Shown here: positions 8,698 to 17,330 of the stretch, in pieces
How positions within the stretch are numbered: the stretch's first letter is position 1
How the letters are laid out: each line of letters begins with the position of its first letter
Origin: JAVVWB01 sp036652335
GTDB taxonomy: Bacteria > Synergistota > Synergistia > Synergistales > Synergistaceae
Direction: 5' to 3'
Length of the DNA: 64,000 bases
Assembly: GCA_036652335.1 (NCBI GenBank)
Contig: JAVVWB010000007.1
Location: forward strand, 48,186-112,185
The notes under the pieces: model-generated
The model's input: the letters and a program-made list of their open reading frames with translations, nothing else
Database searches by the model: none
What the model was told of the DNA's origin: nothing
Program-made: the position numbers and the translations under genes

Positions 8698-9252
8698 ATG
8701 TTTTTTAAAGACACTTTCAACACAGATGATTTATGTAAGTTAAAGTCCAGAATGTATATAGTAGGTGGGCTGTTTTTAGTTTTAGGACTTCTTTCTTTGA
8801 CAATGCCTTTGCTCGCTTCCTATGCTATCGAAACTTTAGTAGGTTGTCTTATTTTGGCTGTCGCTTTCTCTAATGCTTTAGGCGCTTTTAGAGGATTTGG
8901 TGACGGAGATAAACCTTGGCAGGAAGTTGTTATGGCAATAGCATGTTTTGTTATCGCAATGATTTTTCTTTTCAAGCCACTCGCAGGACTTTTGACTCTT
9001 TCTATGTTACTTTTTGTCTATTTCCTTATTGATGGAATTTCTAAGATATCAGGATATTTTAGACTAAGATCAGTCCAAAATTCCATTTGGCTACTAGTAT
9101 CTGGCCTTTTATCCATGTTACTTTCTTATATGATGTGGAGTAACTTTGCAACATCTCTTTCGATGATAGGTATTATCCTCGGAATAAACTTAACTTTCAC
9201 TGGTTGTAGTTTTATTATGATGGGTTATGGCTGTTCAAAGTTAAGCAAGTAA
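8698..9252 (+). CDS. DUF308 / HdeD-family membrane protein
   Basis: A 184-residue protein with about six hydrophobic segments after a short polar N-terminus. The pattern VGGLFLVLGLLSL, then paired helices each about 20 residues long, matches the DUF308 repeat family that includes E. coli HdeD (acid-resistance membrane protein). Biochemical function of the family is unknown. It starts 14 bases after the candidate selenoprotein ORF behind AAGGAG, so ccdA, the mini-ORF and this gene probably share a transcript ended by the hairpin at 9256-9307. Confidence 0.8.
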   Translation: MFFKDTFNTDDLCKLKSRMYIVGGLFLVLGLLSLTMPLLASYAIETLVGCLILAVAFSNALGAFRGFGDGDKPWQEVVMAIACFVIAMIFLFKPLAGLLTLSMLLFVYFLIDGISKISGYFRLRSVQNSIWLLVSGLLSMLLSYMMWSNFATSLSMIGIILGINLTFTGCSFIMMGYGCSKLSK

Positions 9253-9255
9253 TTT

Positions 9256-9307
9256 AAGCTATAAAAAAAGAGAGAGCAGATTTCTGCTCTCTCTTTTTTT
9301 ATAGCTT
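9256..9307. terminator. Bidirectional terminator
   Basis: Near-perfect 25-base-pair stem (9256-9280 with 9283-9307) with A and T runs on both sides, between the convergent DUF308 gene and the TlpA-like gene. Confidence 0.9.
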
Positions 9308-9319
9308 GTGTTATTTGTT

Positions 9320-9838
9320 TTATTTTGCTTTGTTCAGGAGTTCCATTACTGCTGCTTTTGTAGTTCCACCAACTATTTTCCCTGCAATTTTGCCATCTTT
9401 TCCTATTACGTAGGTTGTAGGTAAATATTGAACTTTGTATGCAACTGCTGCTGTTGAATTTACGTCATAAAGGACTGTTAGTCCATATTTCTTTTCTTTT
9501 ATAAATGTTTCAGCTTTTTTTATAGTTTCTCTCTGACCATCTGTCATGTTTACTGCAAGCATTACTGTATCATTTTTTTTCTTAAATTCTTTATCCATTT
9601 CATCAAATTCCGGCATTTCACCTCTGCAAGGAGGACACCATGAGGCCCAGAAGTTTAGTATAATCTTTTTCCCCTTGTAATCAGAAAGTGATATTTTCTT
9701 TCCATTTGCTATGTTTGATTGGAGTACAAAGTCTTTTGCATTATCTCCAACTTCCATAGCATAAGAAGAAGATACCATCATTATGAACGCAAAAACAAAT
9801 GCAAGAAATCCTGTAGTGAATAGTGTAGCTTTTTTCAT
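9320..9838 (-). CDS. Periplasmic TlpA/ResA-like thioredoxin
   Basis: Exported thiol-disulfide oxidoreductase of 172 residues. An upstream ATG at 9895 is in frame, but the start at 9838 has an AGGAG site and yields a clean signal peptide (MKKATLFTTGFLAF..., cleavage near SSYAM). The mature part is a TlpA/AhpC-TSA fold with active site WASWCPPC at about residues 68-75 and a cis-Pro region LPTTYV. It is convergent with ccdA, and reduction by CcdA is the natural expectation. The partner substrate (apo-cytochrome, peptidoglycan enzyme or other) is unknown. Confidence 0.9.
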   Translation of the reverse strand: MKKATLFTTGFLAFVFAFIMMVSSSYAMEVGDNAKDFVLQSNIANGKKISLSDYKGKKIILNFWASWCPPCRGEMPEFDEMDKEFKKKNDTVMLAVNMTDGQRETIKKAETFIKEKKYGLTVLYDVNSTAAVAYKVQYLPTTYVIGKDGKIAGKIVGGTTKAAVMELLNKAK

Positions 9839-10055
9839 TTTATCGCTCCTCTTTATTATTATTAACTTTTTTATATCTAAGGTAGATTGTAGCATCCAGT
9901 TTTTCTTATGGATACCTATTAGAGCAATTTTAATCTAAGTTTATGTGACTTTTATGTGATTTTACCTAGTGAGTATCCATTTTAATTTTGTAACCCTTTC
10001 GGAGTTTTGTGTGTTAAAATTATTTTATCCATACATGGATAGGGAGGATCTTTTA

Positions 10056-11405
10056 TTGAATACAAAAAATATTGAAATGCTTGAAAACGAGAAGGTCGCT
10101 CCTCTTTTAATTAAACTTTCTGCTCCTGCAATGGTCGGTATGTTTTTAATTTCTTTGTATAATGTAGTTGATGCTTTTTTTGTTGGACGTGGTGTCGGAG
10201 CATTGGGTATTGCTGCCGTTTTTATATCTTTTCCCACTATTCTTACAATTATGGCAGTAGCACAAACATTCGGCGTAGGAGGGGCATCTCTAACTTCACG
10301 TTTTTTAGGTGCAAAAAATAATGAACAAGCAGAGGAAGTTTTAGGCTCGGTTTTATCCGTTGGTTTTATTACAGGGCTTTTTATGGGATTGTTCTTCTAT
10401 GTAACTACTAACAAGATGATTGTCTTCTTCGGTGCGTCCCCAGAAATTTTAGCTCCAGCTTCTCTTTATGCAAAAATTCTTTTTGCTGGCACACCATTTT
10501 TTAATATTATGATGATTATGAATAATCTTGTACGTGGTGAGGGAAATACGAAACTCTCTATGTGGAGTATGGCAATTTCGTCTTTGTCAAATGTAGTTAT
10601 GGATGCACTTTTTATTTTCGTTTTTGGTTGGGGTATAGCAGGTGCAGCAATAGCAACAGTCTTATCTCAAATATTAGCAGTTGTGTGGCTTTTAAATTAT
10701 TATGTAAGCGGTAAGAGTGCAATAAAACTGAGAAGTAGGTATTTCTTTCACCCATCGCTTCATCATATTACCAATATTTTAAAAGTTGGAGCTTCTGCTT
10801 TTATACGTCAAACTGGGATAGCTATTTCATGGACTATTTTAAATAAAGTGTTCTCTGCTACAGGAGGAGATATTGCTGTCGCTTCTTCTGGAATTATTCA
10901 GAGACTTTTTTCTATCATAGTTATGCCTATGATAGGAATGGGACATGGTTTGCTTCCTATAGTGGGATATAACTATGGAGCAAAAGCACATAAGAGAATT
11001 TTAGAGGTAATGAATTTCTCTAATGGCTTTTCTACTGTATTTTGTTTCGTCGCCTCTCTTATATTATTTATTTTCCCCGCAGAGTTACTGTCATTTTTTT
11101 CAGAGAGCAATGAATTACTTCAAATTGGCATCCCCGGCGCAAAGATTGTCTCTTTAGGAATTGTGACAACAGGGGTTCAAATTTGTATCGCAACCTATTA
11201 TCAAGGTATTGGCAACGGAGGACTTTCATTTTTTCTATCAATGTTGAGGCCTTTGCTGTTACAACCTGTTATAGCAATAGTTCTTACACCTTTTTACGGG
11301 ATTTTAGGAGCATGGCTATCTTTCCCGATATCAGACTTTGGCACTTTTTTAATTTCTGTAGTTTTATATCATTATTCGGTTAAGAAAATTAAGGAAACTT
11401 TATAA
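10056..11405 (+). CDS. MATE-family multidrug/organic cation exporter (first of a tandem pair)
   Basis: Inner-membrane antiporter of about 449 residues with twelve hydrophobic segments in two MatE repeats. An in-frame frame opens at 9969, but I prefer TTG at 10056 because GGGAGG precedes it by eight bases and the following sequence (LLIKLSAPAMVGMFLISLYNVVDAFFVGR) is where MATE proteins normally begin. The motifs GVGGASLTSRFLGA and MIGMGHGLLPIVGYNYGA are typical. It overlaps the second MATE gene by one base (TAATG), so the two are translationally coupled and may act together or on related substrates. Confidence 0.88.
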   Translation: MNTKNIEMLENEKVAPLLIKLSAPAMVGMFLISLYNVVDAFFVGRGVGALGIAAVFISFPTILTIMAVAQTFGVGGASLTSRFLGAKNNEQAEEVLGSVLSVGFITGLFMGLFFYVTTNKMIVFFGASPEILAPASLYAKILFAGTPFFNIMMIMNNLVRGEGNTKLSMWSMAISSLSNVVMDALFIFVFGWGIAGAAIATVLSQILAVVWLLNYYVSGKSAIKLRSRYFFHPSLHHITNILKVGASAFIRQTGIAISWTILNKVFSATGGDIAVASSGIIQRLFSIIVMPMIGMGHGLLPIVGYNYGAKAHKRILEVMNFSNGFSTVFCFVASLILFIFPAELLSFFSESNELLQIGIPGAKIVSLGIVTTGVQICIATYYQGIGNGGLSFFLSMLRPLLLQPVIAIVLTPFYGILGAWLSFPISDFGTFLISVVLYHYSVKKIKETL

Positions 11406-12805
11406 TGAACAATTTTGAAAAGTTTAAAAACTTTTTTACTAATGCAGGAAAAGGTGACATGGGAGAGGGTAATGTATTAAAAACCCTGATAAATCTTTCT
11501 GTACCTTCCATTGCTATGGTTCTTTTTCATTCATTTTTTCACTTAGTTGATACGGTTTTTATATCTTGGCTTGGAGAAGTACAAATGATAGCCATTTCTT
11601 ATACATTTCCAGTTCAAATCGGACTTTTTGCAATCCTTGAGGGTATAGGAAACGGACTCGCTGCACTTGTTGCACATAAGCTAGGAGAAAGTAATAATGA
11701 TGATGCACAAAAAATTACATCTTCTGGAATAGCTTTAGCATATCTACTTTCTTTACTTTGGTTACCCTTGATGTTTCCGTCTTTCTCCAATTCATTTTTT
11801 TCTCTACTTGGAGCATCTGACCCTCGTATATTACATCAAGCATGGCTTTATAATATGTGGGCTCCCCCTATGTATATATTTATTAGTTTTACTTTTGTCG
11901 CAAATACAATTTTTCGTTGCCAAGGGAATACAGTCATCCCTCTTAAATCATTTCTTATTGCAAATGGAGCAAATCTGATTTTAGACCCGATTTTTATCTT
12001 TATCTTTGGTTGGGGAATTACAGGTGCAGCAGTGGCGACAATGATAGGACGTATACTTGGAGTGCTTTTCCTTATAGAAAAGTTGAGAGAACATAGTGCT
12101 TTAAAAGTATCTTTTATTCCTAATATTAAATCTTTTATGCTTCCATATTGGAAGAAAATCATAAAAGTTGGACTGCCTGTAACTATAACAACAGGAAGCG
12201 TCGCTTTGGGAATGGGAAGTGTAAACAGGATTATCACAGGCACTTTTGGACCTCAAGCCGTTGCAGCATGGATGCTTGGGATGAGAATAGAAGATATTGT
12301 TTTGGGTTCACTAATGGGAATAAACGATGCTCTTGTGCCATTTCTTGCTTTCAACTACGGTAGAAAAGATAAAGCTCGCATGAAAAAAGCATTACGTTCG
12401 GCTTTTATTATAAGTGCTGGTGTCACTGGTTTGATAGGAATGTTAATTGGCTTCTTTCCTCTTCCTATCATCGCGATTTTTAACCCTACAAGAGAAATTG
12501 CTCTCCTTGCATCACAAGCATTACGTATCACATTGGCTGGCTATCCTTTAGTTATTTATATTATTATTTATAATTCACTATTTGTAGCCACAGGACACTC
12601 TATCTATGGAACAATTGCACAGGTTTCACGCTCAGTTATATTGAGAATTCCTGCTGTTCATTTCTTAGCAAAAGTAGTCTCTATCAATAATATATGGTGG
12701 TTTCAACCTATATCATTTGCAGGAGCATCTTTGATTACAGCTTTTTATGGTAATAGGCTTATTAAAAAAATAGAGATAGACGAAGATATAAACGACGTGT
12801 TTTGA
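11405..12805 (+). CDS. MATE-family exporter (second of a tandem pair)
   Basis: A 466-residue, twelve-helix MATE protein, clearly a different paralogue from its neighbour rather than a recent copy. It has a longer polar N-terminus (about 30 residues) before the first helix. Recognisable family segments are LVDTVFISWLG, GIGNGLAALVAHKLG, GLPVTITTGSVALGMG and MGINDALVPFLAFNYG. Its ATG overlaps the stop of the first MATE gene. No clear hairpin follows before the promoter of the iorA leader. Substrate unknown. Confidence 0.88.
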   Translation: MNNFEKFKNFFTNAGKGDMGEGNVLKTLINLSVPSIAMVLFHSFFHLVDTVFISWLGEVQMIAISYTFPVQIGLFAILEGIGNGLAALVAHKLGESNNDDAQKITSSGIALAYLLSLLWLPLMFPSFSNSFFSLLGASDPRILHQAWLYNMWAPPMYIFISFTFVANTIFRCQGNTVIPLKSFLIANGANLILDPIFIFIFGWGITGAAVATMIGRILGVLFLIEKLREHSALKVSFIPNIKSFMLPYWKKIIKVGLPVTITTGSVALGMGSVNRIITGTFGPQAVAAWMLGMRIEDIVLGSLMGINDALVPFLAFNYGRKDKARMKKALRSAFIISAGVTGLIGMLIGFFPLPIIAIFNPTREIALLASQALRITLAGYPLVIYIIIYNSLFVATGHSIYGTIAQVSRSVILRIPAVHFLAKVVSINNIWWFQPISFAGASLITAFYGNRLIKKIEIDEDINDVF

Positions 12806-12814
12806 TAAAAAGTT

Positions 12815-12843
12815 TAGACATTTTTACACTTTTGGTATACAAT
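12815..12843 (+). promoter_or_regulatory. Promoter of the iorAB leader
   Basis: TAGACA, 17-base spacer, TACAAT, right after the MATE gene. It would start transcription near 12850, giving a leader of about 165 bases before iorA. Confidence 0.5.
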
Positions 12844-12862
12844 ACGAGAATACTATTTATTT

Positions 12863-12991
12863 ACTGAGAAGGTTAGGGGTAGCCCTTACCGCAGTGAGAT
12901 GAGTTTAATATGAGATGAGCAAGGCGAGGCTGAGTGGAGAAAATACTGAATTCAGATCTCTGTCGTACATCTTGTATGGCAGAGTTTTTTT
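12863..12991 (+). promoter_or_regulatory. Structured leader with intrinsic terminator upstream of iorA (class not recognised)
   Basis: Transcribed spacer with several pairings: an outer ACTG/CAGT helix (12863-12866 with 12892-12895) around hairpin GGTTAGGG/CCCTTACC (12871-12878 with 12883-12890), a direct repeat TGAGATGAG at 12895-12903 and 12911-12919, and a terminator hairpin at 12958-12969 with 12973-12984 followed by seven T. The GAGATG of either repeat can pair with CATCTT in the terminator apex or GAGAT with ATCTC at its base, so mutually exclusive folds are possible. It looks like a riboswitch or attenuator but matches no class I can name; T-box, TPP, SAM, FMN and glycine signatures are absent. 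Confidence 0.5.
12958..12991 (+). terminator. Intrinsic terminator (attenuator) ahead of iorA
   Basis: Twelve-base-pair stem, 3-base loop and seven T residues, ending 23 bases before the iorA ATG. Its position after a promoter and before the ribosome-binding site argues for conditional termination. Confidence 0.7.
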
Positions 12992-13014
12992 GTATTATAT
13001 AAGGAGGAGCTCTT

Positions 13015-14808
13015 ATGACAAAGAAAGTATGTATGGGTAATGAAGCAATTGCTTTAGGTGCAATAGATGCAAAAGTACGCATAGTAACAGGATACCCAGG
13101 GACACCTTCAACAGAAATTATTGAGACAATTATTAAAGAGAAAAATCCTACAGTAAATGTTCAGTGGTCAACAAATGAAAAAGTCGCCCTTGAGGTGGCA
13201 GCAGGTGCAGCATATACAGGAGCCCGTTCACTTGTGACAATGAAACAGGTCGGACTTAACGTCGCATCAGACCCTCTAATGAGTCTTACATACATAGGAG
13301 TAGAGGGTGGTATGGTACTTGCTGTTGCAGACGACCCGGGGCCATGGTCTTCACAGACAGAACAGGACACTCGTAACTTTGCAAGGAATGCAAATCTTCC
13401 TGTATTTGACCCTTGTTCACCAGAAGAAGCTTACGAGATGACACGTGTTGCCTTTGATTTATCAGAAGAGTTTAGACTACCAGTCTTTATTCGTCCTACT
13501 ACAAGAGTTTGCCACGCAAGTGCAACTATAAATTTAACAGAAGCAAAAGAAAACTACGAAATTAAAGGTTTTGAGAAAAAGCCCGACTGGTGCATATTCC
13601 CTCCTTTAGCTTATAAAAAGCACGGAGAACTAGAAGTAAAACAAAATACATTATCAAACAAATTTGACACTCTTACCTTTAACTCAATTACAGGTACAAG
13701 TAAAAAGGGTGTTGCAGCATCTGGTGTATCTTACTTGTACGCAAAAGAAGTAATTAAAGAATTTAACTTGGACGTTACACTATTTAAAGTTGGGACACCA
13801 TATCCTATGCCAGAGGGACTTTCTGAAGAATTCATTTCATCTGTAGATTCAATAATCGTTTTTGAAGAATTAGACCCTGTTGTAGAAGAGGGGTTACTTC
13901 TTATAGGAAATGGAAGAGTTCCTATATATGGCAAGAGGACAGGACATTTACCATTTAATGGTGAATATAGCTATGAGTTGGTAAAGAAAGCACTCTTCTC
14001 ATATCTGAAACTTGAGCTTACAGAAGATCAAGCTCCTGTATTGCCACAAATGCCAGTAAGACCTCCTGTACTTTGTGCCGGCTGTCCTCACAGAGCTTCT
14101 TTCTATGAGACAAAAATAGCAACAGAAAAGATAAAGAAAGTTGTATATTGCGGTGATATAGGTTGCTACACCTTGGGCAACGCTGCTCCTCTTAATATGG
14201 TAGACACATGTTTGTGCATGGGTGGCGGTATCACAATAGCACAAGGTATCGCACTTGCAGAACCAGAAACAAAATGTGTCGCTTTTATAGGAGATTCTAC
14301 TTTCTTCCACACAGGAATTCCTGGAATTATAAATGCTGTATACCAAAATACAGATATTACAATTGTTGTACTCGACAACAGGACCACGGCAATGACGGGT
14401 CATCAGCCCCACCCTGGGACAGGTGTCACAGCTATGGGAGAACCAGCAAAAGCTCTTGATATAGAGATGATGCTTCGTGCTTGCGGTGTAGAAAAAATTT
14501 ACAAAGTAAATCCTTTTGATTACAAAAACTCTGTAGATGAGTTTAAAAAAGCAGTAGAATACGATGGGCCATCTGCAATAATCGCAAAAGCTCCTTGTAT
14601 TGCACAGATCAAATTACCCTCTACTGTTCACAGGGTCAATGAAAATTGTATCGGCTGTTTAAAATGTATAAAAAAATTAGGTTGCCCTGCTTTAATTCAC
14701 GAAAAAGATGGCAAGGTCGTAATTAACGAGTCCTTATGTACAGATTGCTCACTATGTGCAAATGTCTGTCCTGTAGGGGCAATAAAGAGAGGTGACCGCA
14801 ATGCTTAA
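13015..14808 (+). CDS. iorA: Indolepyruvate:ferredoxin oxidoreductase, alpha subunit
   Basis: Catalytic subunit of the cytoplasmic enzyme that oxidatively decarboxylates aryl pyruvates (from Trp, Phe, Tyr) to aryl-acetyl-CoA, reducing ferredoxin. At 597 residues it has full family length. The N-terminal domain begins with GYPGTPSTE (26-34); the TPP domain shows GDIGCYTLGNAAP, GDSTFFHTGIPG and LDNRTTAMTGHQPHPGTG. Two [4Fe-4S] clusters are at the C-terminus with cysteines at 545, 548, 551, 557 and 575, 578, 581, 585. It overlaps iorB by 8 bases and sits behind a terminator-bearing leader. Confidence 0.96.
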   Translation: MTKKVCMGNEAIALGAIDAKVRIVTGYPGTPSTEIIETIIKEKNPTVNVQWSTNEKVALEVAAGAAYTGARSLVTMKQVGLNVASDPLMSLTYIGVEGGMVLAVADDPGPWSSQTEQDTRNFARNANLPVFDPCSPEEAYEMTRVAFDLSEEFRLPVFIRPTTRVCHASATINLTEAKENYEIKGFEKKPDWCIFPPLAYKKHGELEVKQNTLSNKFDTLTFNSITGTSKKGVAASGVSYLYAKEVIKEFNLDVTLFKVGTPYPMPEGLSEEFISSVDSIIVFEELDPVVEEGLLLIGNGRVPIYGKRTGHLPFNGEYSYELVKKALFSYLKLELTEDQAPVLPQMPVRPPVLCAGCPHRASFYETKIATEKIKKVVYCGDIGCYTLGNAAPLNMVDTCLCMGGGITIAQGIALAEPETKCVAFIGDSTFFHTGIPGIINAVYQNTDITIVVLDNRTTAMTGHQPHPGTGVTAMGEPAKALDIEMMLRACGVEKIYKVNPFDYKNSVDEFKKAVEYDGPSAIIAKAPCIAQIKLPSTVHRVNENCIGCLKCIKKLGCPALIHEKDGKVVINESLCTDCSLCANVCPVGAIKRGDRNA

Positions 14809-15388
14809 GAATATTGTTATAGCTGGTGTTGGCGGACAAGGGACAATTCTTTCTTCAAAAATTCTTATAACAGCAGCAGAAAAACTCGGATACTTTATCA
14901 GAACATCAGAAACAATAGGCATGGCACAACGAGGTGGCTCTGTATGTAGTCATATACGTATAGGAACAGAAGATGTCTCCCCAGTTATCCCCTCAAATCA
15001 TGCAGACATTCTTATAGGCTTTGAACTTGCAGAAGCTACGAGACAGATTCCAAAGTTGAAAAAAGATTCTCTCTGCATAGTTAATATAGACCAGATTGTC
15101 CCTACAAACGTATCACTTAAAAAAGGTGTTTACCTCGGAGATGAATACTTAGCAACACTAAAGAAATTCGTGCCAAACGGAGTCTATGTCAGTGCCACAG
15201 AACTAGCTCTCAAAGCCGGCAATGCTCGAACTCTAAATGTAGTCCTTTTAGGTGCGGCACTTGGTGCAGGTGTCTTGCCTTTTTCTAAGGAAGAAATAAT
15301 TATTGCAATAAAAGAATGTGTAAAGCCCAAATTAATTGATATGAATTTATACGCATTAGAGCTAGGAATAGAATCAACATCAAAGTAG
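14801..15388 (+). CDS. iorB: Indolepyruvate:ferredoxin oxidoreductase, beta subunit
   Basis: Partner subunit of IorA, belonging to the pyruvate ferredoxin/flavodoxin oxidoreductase gamma-domain family. The glycine-rich N-terminus IVIAGVGGQGTILSSKIL and SETIGMAQRGGSVCSHIR are diagnostic. A GTG three codons upstream (14792) is possible, but ATG 14801 has an AGAGGTG site at good spacing and gives 195 residues, the usual length. The 8-base overlap with iorA indicates translational coupling for a fixed subunit ratio. Confidence 0.95.
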   Translation: MLKNIVIAGVGGQGTILSSKILITAAEKLGYFIRTSETIGMAQRGGSVCSHIRIGTEDVSPVIPSNHADILIGFELAEATRQIPKLKKDSLCIVNIDQIVPTNVSLKKGVYLGDEYLATLKKFVPNGVYVSATELALKAGNARTLNVVLLGAALGAGVLPFSKEEIIIAIKECVKPKLIDMNLYALELGIESTSK

Positions 15389-15459
15389 GTTTTATTACAG
15401 ATTACCGTAATAGAAATAGACGAGACTAGGAAATAATACCAAAAAGGAGATAAGATGAG

Positions 15460-16689
15460 ATGAATGATTTATCAGTAATGAGTCAGTGTTTCGCACAAGT
15501 AAGGAGATTGGCTAAGTGTTGTCCTATTTATATCGAGAAGTTTAAGGGACTTCCGGTAGACACTATGATGACAAAAGAAGAATTTGAGACTCTCCCATTT
15601 ACAGACAAGGAAGATTTAAGAAAAGCATATCCTAATGGTATGTTTGCAGTATCTGCGGACGAGATAATAAGAATCCACTCTTCTTCTGGCACAACAGGAA
15701 TGCCTGTCATGATACCTTATACAGCACAGGATGTAGAAGACTGGGCTGTAATGATGGAAAGGTGTTACCTATTTGCAGGAGTTTCTAAGAAAGATATAGT
15801 ACAAATAACCCCAGGATTTGGCTTATGGACTGCTGGATTTGGATTTCAAGCCGGAGCAGAACGTCTCGGCGCGATGGTTATCCCTACAGGCCCTGGTAAT
15901 ACAGAAAGACAGCTTCAAATTATGTGTAATCTAAAGTCCTCTGTCCTTATCGGTACATCATCATATGGGCTAGCTTTAGCAGAAGAAGTTGATGCCAGAG
16001 GTCTCAGAGATAAAATCCACCTCAAAAAAGGAATCTTTGGTTCTGAGCGTTGGGGTGACAAAGTTAGAGCGAGAATATATGAATCACTAAAAATAGAATT
16101 CTTCGATATTTATGGACTTACAGAAATTTATGGGCCTGGTATTGCTATAGATTGTAAAGAGCATAATGGAATGCACTATTTTAACGATTATATCTACTGC
16201 GAAATTATTGACCCTGTCACAGGGAAAGTCTTGCCAGATGGAGAAGAGGGGGAACTTGTAATCACCACTTTCAGAAAACAGGGTGCTCCTCTTATTAGAT
16301 ACCGCACACATGACATAACAAGAATTTTGACAGATCCATGTCCATGCGGTTCACATTACCCAAGACTAGACAGAATCGTTGCAAGAAGTGACGATATGAT
16401 AAAAGTAAAAGGCACAAATATTTATCCTATACAAGTTGAAGCAATTCTTTCAAAAATAGACGGTTTTTCCAGTGAGTACAGAATTGTTCTCGAAAACGAA
16501 GATCTCAGAGACAGGATGGTCATACAAGTAGAGACAGATCCAAACGCCGACAAGGAAATTCTTGCAGAAACCCTTATACGTGAGTGTAAGGACGGAATAG
16601 GAATTAAAATAGTCCCACAACTTTTAAACATCGGAGACCTTCCAAGAAGTGAAAAGAAAACAAAGAGAGTAATAGATAACAGAGATTAG
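15460..16689 (+). CDS. paaK: Phenylacetate-CoA ligase-like AMP-binding enzyme
   Basis: Adenylate-forming ligase of 409 residues, slightly shorter than typical PaaK (about 430). The ATP-binding P-loop SSSGTTGMP is at 74-82, FDIYGLTEIYGPGIA marks the A5 region, and RYRTHDITR and a C-terminal lid with DDMIKVKGTNIYP follow. PaaK enzymes join aryl-acetates to CoA. Downstream of iorAB this enzyme could work on the arylacetyl-CoA made by IorAB, either returning arylacetate or activating it; direction is inference. Such PaaK-ior pairings recur in anaerobes and archaea. It is the third gene of the iorA transcript. Confidence 0.88.
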   Translation: MNDLSVMSQCFAQVRRLAKCCPIYIEKFKGLPVDTMMTKEEFETLPFTDKEDLRKAYPNGMFAVSADEIIRIHSSSGTTGMPVMIPYTAQDVEDWAVMMERCYLFAGVSKKDIVQITPGFGLWTAGFGFQAGAERLGAMVIPTGPGNTERQLQIMCNLKSSVLIGTSSYGLALAEEVDARGLRDKIHLKKGIFGSERWGDKVRARIYESLKIEFFDIYGLTEIYGPGIAIDCKEHNGMHYFNDYIYCEIIDPVTGKVLPDGEEGELVITTFRKQGAPLIRYRTHDITRILTDPCPCGSHYPRLDRIVARSDDMIKVKGTNIYPIQVEAILSKIDGFSSEYRIVLENEDLRDRMVIQVETDPNADKEILAETLIRECKDGIGIKIVPQLLNIGDLPRSEKKTKRVIDNRD

Positions 16690-16701
16690 ATTGGTGATAT
16701 C

Positions 16702-17184
16702 ATGATAGTTCGTAACGCACACAAAGATGAAATAAAAATATTAGCTGATATTGAAGCATCTTGCTTTCCTATAGCTGAAGCTGCAACTTATGAAAGTCTG
16801 GTAGAACGTTTTGAATACTTTCCTGAAAACTTCTTTGTTGCAGAAGAAGAAGGCAAAATTATAGGATTTATAAACGGAGCTGTTACAAATAAGACAACAA
16901 TTCCAGATGAGATGTATGCTATTACATCATTACATGACAATAAAGGCTCATATCAGACTGTATTTGGAATTAACACATTGCTAGAGTTTCGCCACAGAGG
17001 AGTAGGTTCTGCAATGATGAAGAAACTAATTGACCATGCCAAAAATAGTGGCAGAAAAGGCATTATCCTAACTTGCAAAGAAGAGAAAATCGCTTTTTAC
17101 ACACGTCTTGGATTTAAAAGCCAGGGTATTTCTAATTCAACTCATGGTGGTGCTGTGTGGTACGATATGATTTTAACTTTTTAA
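16702..17184 (+). CDS. GNAT acetyltransferase, arylalkylamine N-acetyltransferase-like
   Basis: A 160-residue single-domain GNAT protein that would acetylate an amine with acetyl-CoA. The N-terminal CFPIAEAATYESL (21-33) resembles the motif of the serotonin/arylalkylamine N-acetyltransferase family, the acetyl-CoA loop R-H-R-G-V-G is at 97-102, and the C-terminal YTRLGF and HGGAVWYDM segments also fit that subgroup. It lies 12 bases after the phenylacetate-CoA ligase gene, so an aromatic amine substrate is plausible. This remains inference; GNAT substrates are hard to predict. Confidence 0.75.
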   Translation: MIVRNAHKDEIKILADIEASCFPIAEAATYESLVERFEYFPENFFVAEEEGKIIGFINGAVTNKTTIPDEMYAITSLHDNKGSYQTVFGINTLLEFRHRGVGSAMMKKLIDHAKNSGRKGIILTCKEEKIAFYTRLGFKSQGISNSTHGGAVWYDMILTF

Positions 17185-17216
17185 TTATTACTTTTTTGTA
17201 GTTTTTTAATTAAATT

Positions 17217-17260
17217 GGATGCAATTTCATTTTTTATTTACAATGGAATTGCATCCTTTC
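17217..17260 (+). terminator. Intrinsic terminator of the ior operon
   Basis: Stem of about 15 pairs with one mismatch (17217-17231 with 17242-17256), then TTTCT, 32 bases after the GNAT stop. Confidence 0.7.
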
Positions 17261-17330
17261 TATTTACGGTATAAACTATAATCGTTATTGATAACTCTTT
17301 TTTATCACTGCATTATGAAAGGACAGGAAA

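Noticed and set aside
12863..12991. iorA leader as a T-box
   Set aside because: The conserved T-box bulge sequence (AGGGTGGNACCGCG) is absent before the terminator.
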